Position numbers and translations under genes: made by a program. This document shows positions 1 to 10,454 of a DNA stretch of 64,000 nt, piece after piece. Numbering within the stretch: position 1 is the first letter of the stretch; every line of letters starts with the position of its first letter. The stretch spans positions 5,496,501 through 5,560,500 of the forward strand of contig NZ_CP022203.1 in the NCBI RefSeq assembly GCF_002305895.1. The letters run 5' to 3'. The notes beneath the pieces are model-generated. The model was given only the letters and a program-made list of their open reading frames with translations, was not told the DNA's origin and did no database searches. Source of the stretch: Corallococcus macrosporus DSM 14697. GTDB lineage: Bacteria > Myxococcota > Myxococcia > Myxococcales > Myxococcaceae.

Positions 1-2718
1 CTCCAGCGCGTCGAAGGGCTTGGTGAGGTAGTCGTCGCCGCCCAGCTTGAGCGCGCGCACCTTGGAGGACGTCTCCGCGCGGGCGGAGATGAAAATGACG
101 GAGATGTGGCCTCCGGCGCTCTCCGCCTTGATCTCCTCCAGGAAGACGAAGCCGTCCCCGTCCGGCAGCGTCACGTCCAGCAGCACCACGTCCGGACGGC
201 GCTCGCGCAGGGAGCGGCGCCCCTCCTCGATGGAGCCCGCCAGCGCCACGTCGAAGCCGAGGTTCTCCAGCACCTCGCGGCAGATGGCGGCGATCTTCGC
301 GTCGTCATCCACCACCAGCACGCGGCCGTGCGCCGGGCCCTGGCGTCCCCGCACCAGCGAGTCCACCGTGGCCAGCAGCTTGTCCGACGCCAGCGGGCGC
401 ACCAGGAAGGCGTCCGCGCCGGCGCGGAAGGCGCGCTGGCGCTCGTCGAAGGCGGACGTCACCAGCAGCGGCGCCCGGCGCGTCTCCGGGTCGTGCCTCA
501 GGATCTCCGCCAGCCGCAGCCCGTCCACGTCCGGCAGGCGCACGGACACCATCACCGTGTCCGGCTCGTGCCGGCGCGCGGCGGCCAGGCCGTCCTCCGC
601 GTTGAAGGCCAGGCGCACGTCGTAGCCGCGCGCGGACATCAGCGCCTTGGCGATGAAGGCCACCTCCGGCTCGCCGTCGATGACGAGCACCCGCCCCCGG
701 CTCTCCTGCCGGCGCGGGAGCTGGATGGCGTCCGCCACGTCGTCGGTGCGGCGCAGCTCCGGCGGCGGCTCGGTGGGCAGCACCACCATGAAGCGCACGC
801 CGTCCGAGCATGGCTCGCACCAGATGCGGCCGCCGTGGGCCTCCACGATGTTGCGGCAGATGGCCAGCCCCAGGCCGGTGCCCCGCACGGTGCGGTTGGC
901 CTTGGTGCGCGCCTGCTCGAAGCGGTCGAAGATGCGCTCCAGGCTCTCCTCGGCGATGGGGTCCCCGCTGTTCCAGCAGGAGATCACGACGTAGCCCGGC
1001 AGGCTGGAGGTGGCGTGCACCTCCACCCGCACCTCCCCGCCCTCCGGGGTGAACTTCACCGCGTTGTTGAGCAGGTTGTTGAGCACCTGGTCCAGGCGGT
1101 TGGGGTCCGCCACCACGCGCATCGGGTGGCGTGGCAGCACCGGCTTCACCAGCACGCGCTTCTCGCCGAAGGCCGGGCCGTACTTCTCCACCACGCGCTG
1201 GACGAGCTCGTCGAGGTACGACACCTCGAAGCTCATCCGCAGCCGGCCCTTGGCGAACTTCGACAGGTCCAGCAGGTCATCCACGATGGCGTTGAGCTTC
1301 TCCGTGGAGTCCCGCGCCAGCGACAGGTAGCGGCGCTGCCGCTCGTTGATGTCGCCGGCCATGAAGTTGAGCACCAGGTCCAGCGCGCCGGAGATGGACG
1401 TCAGCGGCGTGCGCAGTTCGTGGCTCACCATGGAGACGAACTCGTCCTTGCGCTCCTCCAGGCGCTTCTGCTCGGTGATGTCGCGCAGCACCACGCACAC
1501 GCCGCGCAGCGTGCCCCGCGCGTCCGTCACCGGCGTCACCGTCGTCTGGACGTGCCGCTCGAAGAGCTTCACCTCCTCGCGCAGCACCTGGCCGCCGCCG
1601 TACTCCCAGCCGCGCACCAGGTGGAAGGGCTGGAAGCCCAGGCGCTCCTCCATCAGCCGCGTCGTCTGCTCCTCGGGGTCCTCCCCCGCGTGCAGGAGGC
1701 GCCGCGCCGCCGGGTTCATCACCACGATGTCGTTCTTCTCGTCGGTGAGGACCACGCCGTCCGCCATGGACTCCACCATCCGCTCCATGCGGTGGCGGGC
1801 CTCCTCCTCCGCCGAGCGCAGGGACTGGATGGCGTCCGCCGTCTGGTTGGCGAGCACGTCCAGCAGCACGCCGTCGTCCTCGGAGAAGGCGTCCGGCTTC
1901 TGGCTGAACAGCGACAGCATGCCCACCGGGCGCCCGCCCGCCACCAGGTTGACGGTGAGCTGGCTGGGGTAGACGGACGGCGCCGCCGCGTCCCGCGTGG
2001 TGGTGCCCGCCACGCGGGTGATGACGCGGTCCTCCGGCAGCAGCAGGCCGCTGCTCTTGCGGTAGGCGCCGAGCATGGACTCCTTCACGCCCAGCAGCGC
2101 CTGCTCGCCCACCATGCCCTGGCAGCGCAGCCGCAGCGTGGCGCTGCGGGCCTCGTCCGGGGCGATGAGCGCCGCCCCGCAGTCATAGGGCAGCACGCGC
2201 GCCACCGCGATGAGCACGCGGTCGATGATGTTGTCGTAGCTGGCCGGATCATTCGCGCTGGCGCGGCTGACCTCGTACAGGACGAAGAGCGCCTCCACGC
2301 GCTGGTGGAGCTGGCGGATCAGCCGCTCCTTGTCCTTGCGCAGCTGCGTGTACTCCACCGCGTTCTTCACGGTGATGAGCAGGTCGTTCACGTCCCAGGG
2401 CTTGGTGATGTACCGGTACACCTGCCCCTGGTTGATGGCCGCGATGATGTCGTCCGGGTGGGTGTACCCCGTCAGCAGCAGCGCGGTGACGTCGAAGCCC
2501 TCCGCGCGCGCGGTGGCCACCAGCTCGATGCCCGTCATCTCCGGCATCCGCTGGTCCGTGATGAGGACGTCCACCGGCTCCTTTCTCAGGATTTCCAGCG
2601 CGGCGGAGCCGCTTCGGGCCGTGAGGACGCGGTACCGGCGCTGGAACATCCGCGTGAGGATGTCCAGGACGTCGGCCTCGTCGTCGACGAAGAGCAGTGT
2701 GTGGCGGAGCTCGGACAA
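1..2718 (-). CDS. Hybrid sensor histidine kinase (REC-GAF-PAS-HisKA-HATPase-REC-REC), 3' end outside window
   Basis: Cytoplasmic phosphorelay kinase; 906 codons lie in the window and the frame runs off the left edge. Order: an N-terminal receiver ([10 protein letters not shown], phospho-acceptor in [10 protein letters not shown]), a GAF-like region, a PAS region followed by a PAC-like segment, a dimerisation domain with the H-box VSHELRTPL, an HATPase domain ([17 protein letters not shown]), a second receiver and a third receiver ([18 protein letters not shown]). In the second receiver the acceptor Asp is replaced by Ser ([12 protein letters not shown]) and the conserved Lys by Arg, so it is probably a pseudo-receiver. 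No transmembrane segment is seen. The only in-frame start after the upstream stop is a TTG at 2716-2718, giving [14 protein letters not shown]. The gene is divergent from lexA. Input signal and output are unknown. Confidence 0.9.
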   Translation of the reverse strand, partial: MSELRHTLLFVDDEADVLDILTRMFQRRYRVLTARSGSAALEILRKEPVDVLITDQRMPEMTGIELVATARAEGFDVTALLLTGYTHPDDIIAAINQGQVYRYITKPWDVNDLLITVKNAVEYTQLRKDKERLIRQLHQRVEALFVLYEVSRASANDPASYDNIIDRVLIAVARVLPYDCGAALIAPDEARSATLRLRCQGMVGEQALLGVKESMLGAYRKSSGLLLPEDRVITRVAGTTTRDAAAPSVYPSQLTVNLVAGGRPVGMLSLFSQKPDAFSEDDGVLLDVLANQTADAIQSLRSAEEEARHRMERMVESMADGVVLTDEKNDIVVMNPAARRLLHAGEDPEEQTTRLMEERLGFQPFHLVRGWEYGGGQVLREEVKLFERHVQTTVTPVTDARGTLRGVCVVLRDITEQKRLEERKDEFVSMVSHELRTPLTSISGALDLVLNFMAGDINERQRRYLSLARDSTEKLNAIVDDLLDLSKFAKGRLRMSFEVSYLDELVQRVVEKYGPAFGEKRVLVKPVLPRHPMRVVADPNRLDQVLNNLLNNAVKFTPEGGEVRVEVHATSSLPGYVVISCWNSGDPIAEESLERIFDRFEQARTKANRTVRGTGLGLAICRNIVEAHGGRIWCEPCSDGVRFMVVLPTEPPPELRRTDDVADAIQLPRRQESRGRVLVIDGEPEVAFIAKALMSARGYDVRLAFNAEDGLAAARRHEPDTVMVSVRLPDVDGLRLAEILRHDPETRRAPLLVTSAFDERQRAFRAGADAFLVRPLASDKLLATVDSLVRGRQGPAHGRVLVVDDDAKIAAICREVLENLGFDVALAGSIEEGRRSLRERRPDVVLLDVTLPDGDGFVFLEEIKAESAGGHISVIFISARAETSSKVRALKLGGDDYLTKPFDALE

Positions 2719-2824
2719 AGCGGAGGAAGTGTACGTCGAGTTCGCCCCCCCGCCTCAAGAAGTGAGAAACAGGACGAAGCGGCGCGTACCCGGAGTGCGC
2801 GGCGCGACACCGGACGAGTTGACT

Positions 2825-2841
2825 CTACACGTCTGTTCAGG
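2825..2841 (+). promoter_or_regulatory. LexA box (myxobacterial type) upstream of lexA
   Basis: The 17-mer CTACACGTCTGTTCAGG fits the LexA-binding consensus reported for Myxococcus xanthus, CTRHAMRYBYGTTCAGS, at every position. It lies about 75 bp before the lexA start, in the spacer shared with the divergent hybrid kinase, so lexA autoregulation is likely and LexA control of the kinase is possible. The consensus is recalled from the literature; the match is read directly. Confidence 0.85.
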
Positions 2842-2914
2842 GAGAGTGACACTGAAAGCCTGTTGCCTGGGGGGAACGACTCCCCGGCAGGACGGCAGAC
2901 GAGTGAGGGAGCGC

Positions 2915-3583
2915 ATGGAAGAGCTCACGGAACGCCAGCGCGAGATTCTCAGCTTCATCGTCAAGGAGACGGAGACCCGGGGCTTCCCGCCGACGATTCG
3001 CGAAATCGGGGAGCACATGGACATCCGCTCGACGAACGGTGTCAACGACCACCTGAAGGCGCTGGAGCGCAAGGGCTACCTGAACCGGGGCGAGCAGCAG
3101 AGCCGCTCCCTGGTGCCCACCAAGCGCGCGCGGCTGCTGCTCGGCCTGGGGGCGCGCAAGGACTCGGGGATGGTGGAGATTCCCCTGCTCGGCAAGGTGG
3201 CCGCCGGCGCGCCGCTGCTGGCGCAGGAGAACATGGAGGACTCCGTCAAGATCGACAGCTTCCTGCTCGGAGGCGTGAATGGCCGCGAGGTCTTCGCCCT
3301 GCGCGTGAAGGGCCAGTCGATGATTGACGACGGCATCCACGACGGGGACTACCTCTTCGTGAAGAAGACGCCGTCCGCGCAGCCGGGTGAAATCGTGGTG
3401 GCGCTCATCGAGGACGAGGCCACGGTGAAGCGCTACTACCCGGAAGGCGACCGCATCCGCTTCCAGCCGGCCAACGCCACCATGCAGCCCATCTACGTGA
3501 GCCGCGCGGAGTTCCGGTCCACCATGATTCTGGGCCAGGTGGTGGGCGTGTACCGCAAGCTCCAGGGCGGCCGCACCCAATAG
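2915..3583 (+). CDS. lexA: LexA SOS repressor
   Basis: Repressor of the SOS regulon that self-cleaves when RecA filaments form. It is 222 residues, slightly longer than the E. coli protein. The N-terminal winged helix-turn-helix ([26 protein letters not shown]) is followed by a linker and an S24 peptidase fold. The cleavage site is the Ala-Gly pair in [10 protein letters not shown], the nucleophile is Ser in [11 protein letters not shown], and the general-base Lys is in [11 protein letters not shown]. The start chosen gives [11 protein letters not shown] and is preceded by GAGGGA at good spacing; longer in-frame extensions run into the LexA box. It is transcribed divergently from the hybrid kinase and ends at a hairpin facing the next convergent gene. 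Confidence 0.98.
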   Translation: MEELTERQREILSFIVKETETRGFPPTIREIGEHMDIRSTNGVNDHLKALERKGYLNRGEQQSRSLVPTKRARLLLGLGARKDSGMVEIPLLGKVAAGAPLLAQENMEDSVKIDSFLLGGVNGREVFALRVKGQSMIDDGIHDGDYLFVKKTPSAQPGEIVVALIEDEATVKRYYPEGDRIRFQPANATMQPIYVSRAEFRSTMILGQVVGVYRKLQGGRTQ

Positions 3584-3592
3584 TCTCCCCCG

Positions 3593-3617
3593 CCCCGGGC
3601 CGGCTGCTGGCCCGGGG
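3593..3617. terminator. Bidirectional hairpin between lexA and the TPR lipoprotein gene
   Basis: A perfect 9-bp stem (CCCCGGGCC / GGCCCGGGG) with a 7-nt loop lies between two convergent stops. There is no T-tract, so it is terminator-like by position and stability only. Confidence 0.6.
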
Positions 3618-3622
3618 GTGGC

Positions 3623-4765
3623 TCAGGGGCACTTCTTGAGGCTGGCGTCAGCCGCGGTCGCCCGCGCGCAGGCGGCCTGGAGGATGCCGGTGTCCTTGAG
3701 CTCGCTCGCGAGCCGGGCGGTGGCGACGTGCAGCTCGGTGTCCTTCGCGTGGTCCTGCTCCGCGCTGAGGGTGGACAGGATGCGCAGCGCGTCCGGCTTG
3801 CGGTCCATGGTGGCCAGCAGGCTGGCCAGCTCGCGCATCTCGCGGATGTCCTGGCCGGACACGGACTCCAGCGCGGCGGCCAGCTCCTCCTTCGCGGCCG
3901 AGCTGTCCTTCATCCCCAGGTAGATGCGGGCCAGCGCCACGTGGACGATGGCGCGGTCCTTCACGCGCAGGGACTCCTTGTAGGCGGAGATGGCGTCCCC
4001 GGGCTTGTCGAGCTTCGTCTTGATTTCACCGACGAGCTCCCACAGCGTGGGGTCCCGCGGCGCGCGGCTGGCGGCGTCGCGGTAGGCGTTGGCGGCCTCG
4101 GTGAGGTTGCCGGCGCGCACCAGGGCGTCCCCCAGGGTGGCGAGCACCTCCGCGGTGTGGATGCCGTCATCCACGGCCTTCTGGGCCGCGGCCAGCAGCT
4201 CCGGGTAGCGCTCCTGCGAGGACAGGACGTCCAGCGCGCGCATGACGAGCGCGGACTTCTGCTCGGGCGAGGGCGCGGCGCTGGACGCGAGCGTGAAGTG
4301 CCGCACGGCGGAGTCGTGGTCGCCCTTCTTGAGGTCCAGGTCGCCCAGCGACTCCAGGGCGTTGAAGTCCTGGGGGAACAACGACAGGGCCTTGCGCAGC
4401 GAGCTCTGGGCCTCCTCCACCTGGCCGAGCTGCGCCTGGATGAAGCCCAGGCGGCTCCAGTTGGTGGAGCGCTTGGGCTCCAGCTCGAGGGCGGCCTGGA
4501 ACTCGGCGGCGGCGTCCGTCAGCCGGCCCATGGAGAGGTACAGCTCGCCGCGCGCGGCGGGCAGGCGCGGGTCGTCCGGGGCAATCTGCTTCATGGCGTC
4601 GAAGGAGGCCAGGGCCGCCTCGAAGTGGCCCTGGAGGTACTCGGCGGTGCCTTTGACGTAGAGGCCCTCCGCGTGGTCCTTCGGCTTGACGCGAGGCGTC
4701 TCGTCATCACAGCCCGTCAGGGCGAGCAGGGCAATCAGGGAGAGGACGCGCGTTCGCGGGAACAT
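3623..4765 (-). CDS. TPR-repeat lipoprotein
   Basis: A 380-residue protein with a lipoprotein signal peptide (MFPRTRVLSLIALLALTGC; lipobox LTGC), so it is predicted to be lipid-anchored in the envelope. The mature part is a long array of tetratricopeptide repeats, recognised by the recurring A..LG......A...F..AL..P pattern, for example in the segments beginning YVKGTAEYLQGHF, AARGELYLSMGR and WSRLGFIQAQLGQ. TPR arrays bind partner proteins; the partner is not evident. The gene after it in the same direction encodes another exported protein, starting 15 bp before this one, so the two may be co-transcribed. The ATG start is dictated by the signal peptide. Confidence 0.85.
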   Translation of the reverse strand: MFPRTRVLSLIALLALTGCDDETPRVKPKDHAEGLYVKGTAEYLQGHFEAALASFDAMKQIAPDDPRLPAARGELYLSMGRLTDAAAEFQAALELEPKRSTNWSRLGFIQAQLGQVEEAQSSLRKALSLFPQDFNALESLGDLDLKKGDHDSAVRHFTLASSAAPSPEQKSALVMRALDVLSSQERYPELLAAAQKAVDDGIHTAEVLATLGDALVRAGNLTEAANAYRDAASRAPRDPTLWELVGEIKTKLDKPGDAISAYKESLRVKDRAIVHVALARIYLGMKDSSAAKEELAAALESVSGQDIREMRELASLLATMDRKPDALRILSTLSAEQDHAKDTELHVATARLASELKDTGILQAACARATAADASLKKCP

Positions 4766-4779
4766 GGGGGCTCCGAAGC

Positions 4780-5889
4780 TCAGAAGTGGTACGCGATGCC
4801 GGCGTTCAGGTCCAGGTTGAGGCCGTCGCCCAGCTTCGATTCCGAAAGGCCCATCACCGCCTGCGCGACGTTGGTGCCCACCTCGACCTGGAAGCCCACC
4901 GAACCGGCGACGAGGTACTCCAGGCCCGCGAAGCCCATGACGGTGGGCAGCGTCCCGGTGGACTGGAAGATGCCGAAGTCACCGAAGGAGAGCTGCACGC
5001 CCAGGCCGAAGCCCCAGTAGGGCCGCAGGGACTTCTCCACGTTGTGGTAGTGCCGCGCGCCCACGACGCTGGGCAGCACGTTGAGGCCGCTGCGCACGCC
5101 CTCCTGGGTGGAGCGCACGTAGCTGAAGCCCACCTGGAGGAAGCCGACCCATTCAGGGTGGAACCAGTAGCCCACCTCGATGTCGCCGCCCGGGTTCACC
5201 TTGGACAGCTTGTCGATGAAGTTGTTGTTGACGCGCAGGCCCAGCAGCAGGCCGCCGCCGCCCGTCCGCGAGGAGCCGCCCAGGAGGGGGCGGGCCACCA
5301 CGGACTCCTCGGGCGGGACGAGCGCGGCGAAGAGCTGATCCGCCACGGCCTGCGCCGTGCGCAGCAGGTCCTCGGACTCCGGCGCCTCGGCGCGCGGCCG
5401 GGCCAGGCTCCGCCCGCCCACGGCGTCCAGCAGGTTGGCGGTGAGCAGGTACTGGTCGCCGAAGCGGTCCAGCCGGCCGGCCACGACGTAGCGGGCGCCC
5501 GTGAGCGCCACCAGCTCCTGGAGGCAGTCCCCGCGCTCGCAGGACTTGAGGCCCTGGAGCTGCTGCTGGTGCTCGTCGTCCAGCGCGGACTCCACATCCC
5601 ACTGGGACAGGACGCGCAGCCGGGGCGACTCCGCCAGCCGCGAGGTGATGAGCGAGGTGACGCCCGGCGCCGCGTCGCTGCCCGCCTCGTTGGACTCCAG
5701 CATCAGCACCGCGACGACGATGGGCGCGGGCGTGTCGGGCGTGTCGGGCGCGCTCGCTGGGGCTGCGGCGGCGGGAAGCAGCGTCGCGGACGGAGCGGAC
5801 GGTGGCTCAGCGGGGGCTGGCGCCTGGGCGTTCGCCGCCGAGGCCATGAAGACGAAAGAAGAGAGCCACCAGGACACGAAGCGCGACAC
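4780..5889 (-). CDS. Exported outer-membrane-type protein with N-terminal periplasmic domain
   Basis: A 369-residue exported protein. The start is taken as the GTG giving VSRFVSWWLSSFVFMASAA, a clear signal peptide ending ANAQA; a longer in-frame extension is arginine-rich and implausible. After a Pro/Ala-rich linker comes a domain resembling periplasmic curli- or TolB-type nucleotide-binding-like folds (VAVLMLES, SRLAESPRLRVLSQWDVESAL, LTGARYVVAGRLDRFGDQY), common in myxobacterial proteins that compute over isoform lists. The C-terminal 170 residues have the alternating pattern and terminal aromatic (AGIAYHF) expected of an outer-membrane beta-barrel. Function unknown. It lies upstream of, and in the same direction as, the TPR lipoprotein gene. 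Confidence 0.8.
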   Translation of the reverse strand: MSRFVSWWLSSFVFMASAANAQAPAPAEPPSAPSATLLPAAAAPASAPDTPDTPAPIVVAVLMLESNEAGSDAAPGVTSLITSRLAESPRLRVLSQWDVESALDDEHQQQLQGLKSCERGDCLQELVALTGARYVVAGRLDRFGDQYLLTANLLDAVGGRSLARPRAEAPESEDLLRTAQAVADQLFAALVPPEESVVARPLLGGSSRTGGGGLLLGLRVNNNFIDKLSKVNPGGDIEVGYWFHPEWVGFLQVGFSYVRSTQEGVRSGLNVLPSVVGARHYHNVEKSLRPYWGFGLGVQLSFGDFGIFQSTGTLPTVMGFAGLEYLVAGSVGFQVEVGTNVAQAVMGLSESKLGDGLNLDLNAGIAYHF

Positions 5890-6001
5890 GGGCCGGCACT
5901 CTACCTTCACCCGGCCCCGGCACGGAGGGCCTGTCGTCACCCGGGCAGCGCCCCGCCCCACCGCCAGGCGCAGGGAGGCAGCCGAGCCCACCCTGCCCCG
6001 C

Positions 6002-6916
6002 TCACGAGGAGGGCATGGGGCCCAGGTAGTCGAGCGGGTCCACCGGCCTTCCATCCAGGCGCACCTCGAAGTGCAGGTGGGGCCCGGACGTCCGGCCGGA
6101 CTCGCCCACGGTGGCAATCACCTGCGCGCGGCGCACCTTCTGCCCCGTCTTCACGCGCAGGTCGCGGTTGTGCGCGTACAGGGTGATGAGCTTGTTGGTG
6201 TGCTCGACGATGACGATGTTGCCGTAGCCCCGCTGCTCGCCCGCGTAGAGCACCGTGCCCGCCTGCGCCGTCTTCACGGGCGTTCCGGAAGGCGCGGCCA
6301 GGTCGATGCCGTCGTGTGGCTCCTTCCCCTTCTTGCCGAAGCGGCCATAGAGGACGCCCCTGAGGGGCCAGTCCAACTGCCCCTGGGTGGCCACGCGGCG
6401 AGGGCCCGTGGCGCTCGCCGGACGCGACCGGGGCCGGCTCCGCGACGGCGGCTCCTCGCGGCGCCCCGCGCCTCGCCGGGACGCGGTGGACACGGAGGTC
6501 CGGACCGGCTCCGGGTCCGCCTCCGCCAGGGCTCGCACGGGCACGCCGCGCTCGACGCCGGGGATGACGAGCTCCTGCCCCACCGCCAGGGTCCACGGCG
6601 CCGTGATGCCGTTGGCCGAGCCCAGCTCCTCCACCGTGAGGCCGTAGGTGCGGGAGATGCGGTACATCGTCTCGCCCGGCGCCACGCGGTGGCGCACGGA
6701 CACCAGCTCCGGCTCGGCGTGCACGCCCCGCAGGTTGAAGGGCAGCGGCGTGGTGCGCGCGTCCGCGTCGGAGACTCCCGCCGCCTCGGCCTCGGGTGAA
6801 GCGGCGTCCAGCCCCAGGTCCGGCCCGGCCACGGAGGAGGCCCGGGTGCCCGCGCAGCCGCTCAGCAACACGGCCAGGAGGAACACCCGGAGCGCCCCAC
6901 GCGCGCGGCTGGACAC
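6002..6916 (-). CDS. LysM/M23 peptidase lipoprotein (NlpD/EnvC-like)
   Basis: A lipoprotein (lipobox LLSGC) with a LysM peptidoglycan-binding motif (HRVAPGETMYRISRTYGL, later VGQELVIPG) and a C-terminal M23/LytM zinc endopeptidase domain. The zinc and catalytic residues are present (PHDGID for HxxxD and HLHFE for HxH), so unlike E. coli NlpD or EnvC it may be an active murein hydrolase. A basic Ser/Arg-rich linker joins the domains. The GTG start gives VSSRARGALRVFLLAVLLSGC; a TTG four codons upstream (6928) is an alternative. It follows surE closely, a pairing resembling the surE-pcm-nlpD order of many proteobacteria, which supports the NlpD-like call. Confidence 0.88.
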   Translation of the reverse strand: MSSRARGALRVFLLAVLLSGCAGTRASSVAGPDLGLDAASPEAEAAGVSDADARTTPLPFNLRGVHAEPELVSVRHRVAPGETMYRISRTYGLTVEELGSANGITAPWTLAVGQELVIPGVERGVPVRALAEADPEPVRTSVSTASRRGAGRREEPPSRSRPRSRPASATGPRRVATQGQLDWPLRGVLYGRFGKKGKEPHDGIDLAAPSGTPVKTAQAGTVLYAGEQRGYGNIVIVEHTNKLITLYAHNRDLRVKTGQKVRRAQVIATVGESGRTSGPHLHFEVRLDGRPVDPLDYLGPMPSS

Positions 6917-6930
6917 GCACGGCGCCAACG

Positions 6931-7719
6931 CTAGGCACCGTCCGGTTCATGCCGGTTGAAGCCATCGACCCGCCACCCGGAGAGGTCCGGGAGCCGGCCG
7001 TGGTCCGTCAGCTCGAAGTGCAGCGGCGTGACGGAGATGCGCTTGTCCCGGAACACGGCGTTGCAGTCGCTGCCCGGGATGTCCTCGTGCTGGTAGTCGC
7101 TGCCGCCAATCCAGTAGTACTTCCGGCCGCGCGGGTCCTCGTTCTCCACCACCTCGTAGCCGTACGAGTGACGGCCCTGGCGGGTGACGACGAAGCCCTC
7201 CGGCTCCACGCCCCCGGGGATGTTCACGTTGAGGAGCATCCGCGGCGGCAGGGGCCGCGACAGGGCGCTGGCCACCAGCGAGCGGGCGAACCGGGCCCCC
7301 GGCGCGAAGTCGAAGCTCCGCCGGGCCACCAGGCTGAAGGCGATGGCCGGCACGCCCAGGAGCGCGCCCTCCATCGCGGCGGCCACCGTGCCGGAGTACA
7401 TGATGTCTTCGGCCAGGTTCGCGCCGTGGTTGATGCCGGAAACCATGAGGACCGGGCGATCATCCTTCAGGAGGTGGTTGATCGCCAGATAAGCGCAGTC
7501 CGCGGGGGTCCCGTCGACGGCGAACCACCGCTCCCGCACCTCCTTGATGCGCAGCGGCCGGTGGAGGGAGATGGCGTGCGAGGCGGCGCTCTGCTCCCGG
7601 TCGGGGGCCACCACCCACACCTCCCCCAGGGGGCTCACGGCCTCGACCAGCGCCTGGAGCCCCTCGGAGAAGTAACCGTCGTCGTTGGAGACGAGGATGC
7701 GCTTGGGCTTGTCGCTCAC
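6931..7719 (-). CDS. surE: 5'/3'-nucleotidase SurE
   Basis: A 262-residue SurE-family phosphatase that dephosphorylates nucleoside monophosphates (and polyphosphate in some species) in stationary-phase survival. It begins RILVSNDDGYFSEGL, the metal-binding Asp-Asp motif, and contains APDREQSAASHAISL and SGINHGAN, the other active-site segments. The GTG start is 4 nt after the eno stop, so eno, surE and the M23 lipoprotein gene form a tight operon. Confidence 0.95.
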   Translation of the reverse strand: MSDKPKRILVSNDDGYFSEGLQALVEAVSPLGEVWVVAPDREQSAASHAISLHRPLRIKEVRERWFAVDGTPADCAYLAINHLLKDDRPVLMVSGINHGANLAEDIMYSGTVAAAMEGALLGVPAIAFSLVARRSFDFAPGARFARSLVASALSRPLPPRMLLNVNIPGGVEPEGFVVTRQGRHSYGYEVVENEDPRGRKYYWIGGSDYQHEDIPGSDCNAVFRDKRISVTPLHFELTDHGRLPDLSGWRVDGFNRHEPDGA

Positions 7720-7723
7720 GGGC

Positions 7724-9034
<1,311 letters not shown>

Positions 9035-9128
9035 CTAGAAGAGCCCCCCGGGCCGGGCAAGCGTGCTCGCGGCCCGCGCTGCTACAGTGTCCACCCGTCG
9101 AATGCCCCCGCCCCAACGCCGCCCCGCC

Positions 9129-10172
9129 ATGAAGGGGCCTGATCCACTGCTTGCTCAACGGCGCCGAGGCGCGCTGCTGGGCATGGCCGTGGGCAACGCC
9201 CTGGCCGTGCCCACCGCGCACCGGCCCTTCATGGCGGTCGCGTTTCCAAAGCAGGCGGAGGGGCCCTACATGAAGCTGATGGGGGGCGGTCCGCATGAGC
9301 TGCGCCGCGGCCAGGTCACGGAGGTCGTCCAGCTCGCGGCCTGCCTGGGCCACAGCCTCCGGGCCCTCCGTCGCCATGACGCCGCGGACGCGCTGCGTCG
9401 TTACCGGGCCTGGCAGCCCCACGCCTTCGACGTCAGCGAGCCCATGAAGGAAGTGTTCGAGGACTGCCAGACGTCGGGCTTCCCGCCCCTGGGCGCGGGC
9501 CGGCGCGTGTGGCTGCGCGCGCACCGGAAGCCCGCGACGTCGGGGAGCCTGGCGCGCACCGCCCCGCTGGGCGTGTACCTGGCGGGCGACGTCCACGCGC
9601 TCGTCCTGGCCTCCCTGGAGGACTCCGCCCTCACCCACTTCGACCCGCGCTGCCAGCTCGCCTGCGCGGCCTTCAACGCGGCCATTGGCCACGCCGTCAC
9701 CCATGGCGCGGGCCTCAAGGCCACGGACCTCATCACCGCCGCGGAGTCGGGCCTGCTGTTGGCCGGCGCGGCGCTCGGGCGCTCCGCCAGCGACTACGTG
9801 CAGGAGGTCTCCTTCGCCGCGGCGCTCCTGCGCGAGGACCTGGCCCTGGCCCAGCAGGAGGACCCGATGCTGTACGGGCCGGAGCTGCACCTCCACCGCC
9901 CCGCGCACGCGGTGCGCGTCGCCTTCCGGCTGGCCTTCTGGGAGCTCCTCCACGCCCCCAGCGCCGAGGCCGCGCTCCTGGACGTCGTCCACCGGGGCGG
10001 CGACACGGAGGCCCACGCCGCCATCACCGGGGCGCTCGTGGGCGCCTTCCACGGCGAACAGGCCCTGCCCGAGGAGTGGCGCAAGCAGGTCCTGGAGGCC
10101 CTGGCCACCGTGAAGGGGCCGCTGTGGGAGGTCTACCACCCCCGGCACCTGCTGGCCCTGACCCAGGGCTGA
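9129..10172 (+). CDS. ADP-ribosylglycohydrolase-fold protein, metal site degenerate
   Basis: About 347 residues with the all-helical DraG/ARH fold signature at both ends: RRRGALLGMAVGNALAVP near the start and HRGGDTEAHAAITGALVGAFHG near the end. Family enzymes remove ADP-ribose from proteins using two Mg ions bound by GD-A-LG, a D-D-T triplet and GGDTDT. Here the first motif has Asn for Asp, the DDT triplet region reads VTEVVQL and the last motif is GGDTEA, so several metal ligands look lost and activity is doubtful. Starts at 9102 or 9063 are also possible; no ribosome-binding site decides. It is divergent from eno. Confidence 0.8.
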   Translation: MKGPDPLLAQRRRGALLGMAVGNALAVPTAHRPFMAVAFPKQAEGPYMKLMGGGPHELRRGQVTEVVQLAACLGHSLRALRRHDAADALRRYRAWQPHAFDVSEPMKEVFEDCQTSGFPPLGAGRRVWLRAHRKPATSGSLARTAPLGVYLAGDVHALVLASLEDSALTHFDPRCQLACAAFNAAIGHAVTHGAGLKATDLITAAESGLLLAGAALGRSASDYVQEVSFAAALLREDLALAQQEDPMLYGPELHLHRPAHAVRVAFRLAFWELLHAPSAEAALLDVVHRGGDTEAHAAITGALVGAFHGEQALPEEWRKQVLEALATVKGPLWEVYHPRHLLALTQG

Positions 10173-10194
10173 ACGCGCGGGCCCTGGATGCGCG

Positions 10195-10237
10195 AAGCCC
10201 GCGGGGCTGTCCTTGGGAGGACTGCCGCCGCGGGCTT
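10195..10237. terminator. Hairpin between convergent genes
   Basis: A perfect 10-bp stem AAGCCCGCGG / CCGCGGGCTT with a 23-nt spacer lies just after the ADP-ribosylglycohydrolase-like gene and before the end of the small minus-strand gene, as a bidirectional terminator would. No T-tract. Confidence 0.5.
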
Positions 10238-10277
10238 GGGGACACACGGGTGCGGCCGTCAGGCCGCTCGCCGGCGG

Positions 10278-10454
10278 TCAGGCCAGCAGGTCGATGACCA
10301 CCACGCCCCGCTGGGGCTTGTCGTCTTCCGTCTCCGTGCGACGGCGCGGGCGCTCATCCGGCACGGGGAGCGGCAGCTCCACCACCGGCCTGTCGTGCTC
10401 CTCACGGCGGCGCTCACGGCGCTTGATTTCCTCGATGATGAAGGCGTCGAGCAT
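10278..10454 (-). CDS. Small charged protein of unknown function (58 aa)
   Basis: A short reading frame beginning MLDAFIIEEIKRRERRREE and ending RGVVVIDLLA. The N-terminal third is a strongly amphipathic, Arg/Glu-rich helix; the middle is Pro/Arg/Glu-rich; the end is hydrophobic. GAGGGAG precedes the ATG, and codon third positions are overwhelmingly G/C, as in its neighbours. I do not recognise a family. It stands alone between a convergent gene and a 413-bp spacer. Confidence 0.65.
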   Translation of the reverse strand: MLDAFIIEEIKRRERRREEHDRPVVELPLPVPDERPRRRTETEDDKPQRGVVVIDLLA

